In this document: positions 13,060-14,989 of the stretch, piece after piece
Layout of the letters: each line of letters begins with the position of its first letter
Numbering within the stretch: the stretch's first letter is position 1
Source of the DNA: CAYNYM01 sp049366815
GTDB lineage: Bacteria > Desulfobacterota > DSM-4660 > Desulfatiglandales > HGW-15
Length of the DNA stretch: 14,989 nt
NCBI GenBank assembly: GCA_049366815.1
Contig: JBMNCO010000173.1
Span: 1-14,989, forward strand
Reading direction: 5' to 3'
Position numbers and translations under genes: made by a program
The notes under the pieces: generated by a model
Databases searched by the model: none
Told to the model about the DNA's origin: nothing
What the model saw: only the letters and a program-made list of their open reading frames with translations

Positions 13060-13674
13060 ATGATCAAGGATAGATTTCGTCGCATTTCATTGCTCGCCGC
13101 TGCAGTCGTTGCTCTTGTTTTTGTTTTCGTCAATCCTTGCCCGGGGGAAACCGAGCCGGGATCCGCAGCCGGGGCTGGTGCGGTTGAGGGGCCTGCCTAC
13201 CTGGTCGGTCCGAACGATCTGCTCAATATCTACGTTTGGAAAGAGGCGGAATTGACCCAGGATGTTACCGTAATGCCCGACGGCCGGATCACCTTCCCGT
13301 TGATCGGCGAGGTGGTGGCTGAAGGGCGGAGCCTATCGCAGCTCAGGGAAGAGATTACCCGGAGGTTGCAGGATTTTGTCACGGCTCCTGAGGTCACGGT
13401 CATCATGAAGGCGAGCCGCAGCAAGATCATTTACACCCTTGGAAAGCTCAACAGCCCCGGACCCTATGCCCTTGTCCCCAACATGACGGTCCTTCAGGCC
13501 CTTTCAACCGCGGGAGGGTTTGCTCAGTGGGCTGATGAAAAAAACATCATTATCGTGCGAAGGGAAGGGGAAAAAGAAATTCAAATCCCCTTTAATTACA
13601 AGGAATATATATCCTGGAAAAAGGCTGAGCAGAATATACTCCTGAAACCGGGTGATACCATTGTAGTGCCATGA
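13060..13674 (+). CDS. Wza/EpsE-family polysaccharide export protein (Poly_export and SLBB domains)
   Basis: Predicted 204-aa exported protein. A signal sequence covers residues 1 to about 29 (LLAAAVVALVFVFVNPC). Cys27 lacks a clean lipobox, so lipidation is uncertain. The Poly_export domain runs at about 46-118 (YLVGPNDLLNIYVWKEAELT, VMPDGRITFPLIGEV, APEVTVIM). A soluble-ligand-binding beta-grasp (SLBB) segment follows at about 122-170 (GKLNSPGPYALVPNMTVLQALSTAGGF), and the chain ends DTIVVP. Proteins of this family form the periplasmic/outer-membrane channel for capsule or exopolysaccharide. At 204 residues it is the short form typical of EpsE-like partners in exosortase-linked clusters. 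ATG at 13060 is chosen over upstream TTG/ATG codons because AAGGAGG lies at 13045-13051 and the signal peptide then starts correctly. The outer-membrane barrel gene follows after 46 bases, probably in the same operon. Confidence 0.93.
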   Translation: MIKDRFRRISLLAAAVVALVFVFVNPCPGETEPGSAAGAGAVEGPAYLVGPNDLLNIYVWKEAELTQDVTVMPDGRITFPLIGEVVAEGRSLSQLREEITRRLQDFVTAPEVTVIMKASRSKIIYTLGKLNSPGPYALVPNMTVLQALSTAGGFAQWADEKNIIIVRREGEKEIQIPFNYKEYISWKKAEQNILLKPGDTIVVP

Positions 13675-13720
13675 AGGATAAGGATAAGGGACCTTTCACC
13701 TCTGCCCCGGGAGCGGAAAA

Positions 13721-14989
13721 ATGAAAAGAGACAGGATACTGGACATGGTCATGCGGTTTTCTTCCATCCTTGCGCTGACGGGTTGCCTGCTGTTCGTGCC
13801 GCAGACGTCATTTTCGCGATCCCTCATCGAATTCACGCCGGGCATCTCGGTGAGCGAAACCTATGATGACAACATCGATCTGGACGGCACCCATGAAAAA
13901 TCGGATTACATTACGGCCGTCTCCCCCAGTCTCAGCCTTGCCGTGCGATCGGAGAACAGTGACCTCGCGCTTCGGTATTCTCCATCCTTTGTGTGGTATG
14001 ACAAGCACAGCGACAATGATACCGTTAGGCATGCGGGCAGTCTCAGTTATGACCAGGGCCTGAGCCAATATCTACACCTGAGCATCTCGGATGTCTTCAT
14101 CAAGTCGGAAGAGCCCATTGAGGAGACAGCGGACATTGTGGCCGTGAGAAAGGACCGAAAAACCTACTGGAGGAACACCGGGGATGCCAATCTCAGGTAC
14201 ATCTTCGGCCCGGAAAATAGTTTGTCTGTCGGCTATGGCCAGTCGCGGCTTGAAAACGAGGACGTCACGATCGATGACAGCGTGACCCACCGGGCCAATA
14301 CGGCGCTCACCTACTGGTTCAATGAAAGACACGGCCTCGAATCCCATTACAATTATGTCAATGCGAATTTCACGAGAGATGACGGCGTCCAGCCCGGGGA
14401 TGACTACGACGGGCACGGAGTCGGGGCCAAATATCTTCACCGCTTCAGTCCCCACAGCACGGGCTTTTTCGGGTATTCCTATAACACCCGGGATTTCGAC
14501 GGGGAATCCGAGGATTACGACGTCCACAGCGCCAATATGGGGATCGATCACGCCTTTTCCGAAAATGTCAGTCTTTCAGCCGGCGTGGGGTACTTTATCC
14601 AGAAAAACGACAGGTCCGGAGATGAAAGCGGCCCCACCTATAATGCCTCCCTGATGAAGCAATTTGAGCGGGGAAGTGTGACATTCTATGGGGGCGGAGG
14701 CTGGAGCGAATCCTATGCAGATGCCGACAGAACAGGTTTTACCCGGTATAACAGCGCCGGAGCCGACCTCCAATACCAGCTTCTGGAATGGCTGTCGGCT
14801 TATGCCGGGGCTTCATATCGCATGGACAAGGAGGACCGGACCGACCGAAAGTGGAAGACCCTGCGCGGTCATGTGGGCCTCAGTTGGTCCTTCATGCGGT
14901 GGTTTTCGATGTCGCTCAGTTATACCCACAGCGACAGGGATGATGATCTGGAGACAGAGGACTATACCGCAAACAGGGTCATGTTGACC
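13721..14989 (+). CDS. Outer-membrane beta-barrel protein of a polysaccharide locus (BBP2-like), 3' end outside window
   Basis: Open from ATG 13721 to the window end (423 codons, no stop). A Sec signal peptide is followed by SFSRSLIEFTPGISVSETYDDN; the TYDDNI start is characteristic of the putative beta-barrel porin family (BBP2/BBP2_2) common in exopolysaccharide and exosortase clusters. The rest is a long series of alternating polar and aromatic strands with short Asp/Asn/Gly-rich turns, as expected of a barrel of 14 or more strands. Likely role: an outer-membrane channel or scaffold for polymer export beside the Wza-like protein. ATG at 13721 has GGGAG at 13709-13713 as a modest Shine-Dalgarno. 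Two GGATAA units lie just after the previous stop. The family call rests on motif and context; cleavage may fall after the Ser-rich SFSRS stretch. Confidence 0.9.
   Translation, partial: MKRDRILDMVMRFSSILALTGCLLFVPQTSFSRSLIEFTPGISVSETYDDNIDLDGTHEKSDYITAVSPSLSLAVRSENSDLALRYSPSFVWYDKHSDNDTVRHAGSLSYDQGLSQYLHLSISDVFIKSEEPIEETADIVAVRKDRKTYWRNTGDANLRYIFGPENSLSVGYGQSRLENEDVTIDDSVTHRANTALTYWFNERHGLESHYNYVNANFTRDDGVQPGDDYDGHGVGAKYLHRFSPHSTGFFGYSYNTRDFDGESEDYDVHSANMGIDHAFSENVSLSAGVGYFIQKNDRSGDESGPTYNASLMKQFERGSVTFYGGGGWSESYADADRTGFTRYNSAGADLQYQLLEWLSAYAGASYRMDKEDRTDRKWKTLRGHVGLSWSFMRWFSMSLSYTHSDRDDDLETEDYTANRVMLT

Overview
The window looks like chromosomal DNA of a Gram-negative deltaproteobacterium (Desulfobacterota-type). 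The signs are moderate GC content, outer-membrane and lipoprotein export signals, two sigma-54 activators (bEBPs), an FHA/GAF/PAS hybrid histidine kinase and the start of a Wza/EpsE-type exopolysaccharide export locus. The lineage is inferred from protein style; no rRNA or tRNA gene is present to confirm it. No exosortase or PEP-CTERM protein is visible, but the TPR lipoprotein, bEBPs, polysaccharide export protein and BBP2-type outer-membrane barrel resemble the edge of an XrtA/EpsH exopolysaccharide cluster that probably continues to the right.

Layout. 1-700: a small secreted, cysteine-containing Asp/Glu-rich protein. 700-2320: accessory stretch with two direct copies of a dispersed hairpin-ended repeat bracketing one reverse-strand PilZ-like gene, followed by stacked sigma-54-like and sigma-70-like promoters. 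2325-4643: 772-aa TPR lipoprotein. 4644-4981: non-coding, dominated by a compact, strongly self-complementary element. 4982-9101: probable operon of a two-TM coiled-coil protein, a CheY-like receiver and a soluble FHA-GAF-PAS hybrid kinase. 9401-10813: a bEBP with a dead receiver and an altered GAFTGA loop (GAFTDA). 10814-11582: a near-perfect sigma-54 promoter, a small Arg-rich repeat protein and a terminator. 11771-12802: a second bEBP with no regulatory domain. 13060 to the end: a periplasmic/outer-membrane polysaccharide export protein and the 5' part of an outer-membrane beta-barrel.

How the parts may work together (inference): the hybrid kinase and receiver sense a signal, the two bEBPs drive sigma-54 promoters at about 2049 and 11025, and the products serve surface polysaccharide assembly and export. 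Four copies of the repeat (about 120-165 bp, subterminal hairpins, one copy flanked by an 8-bp direct repeat) are scattered between these genes. Two of them lie just upstream of the first bEBP and of the export gene.
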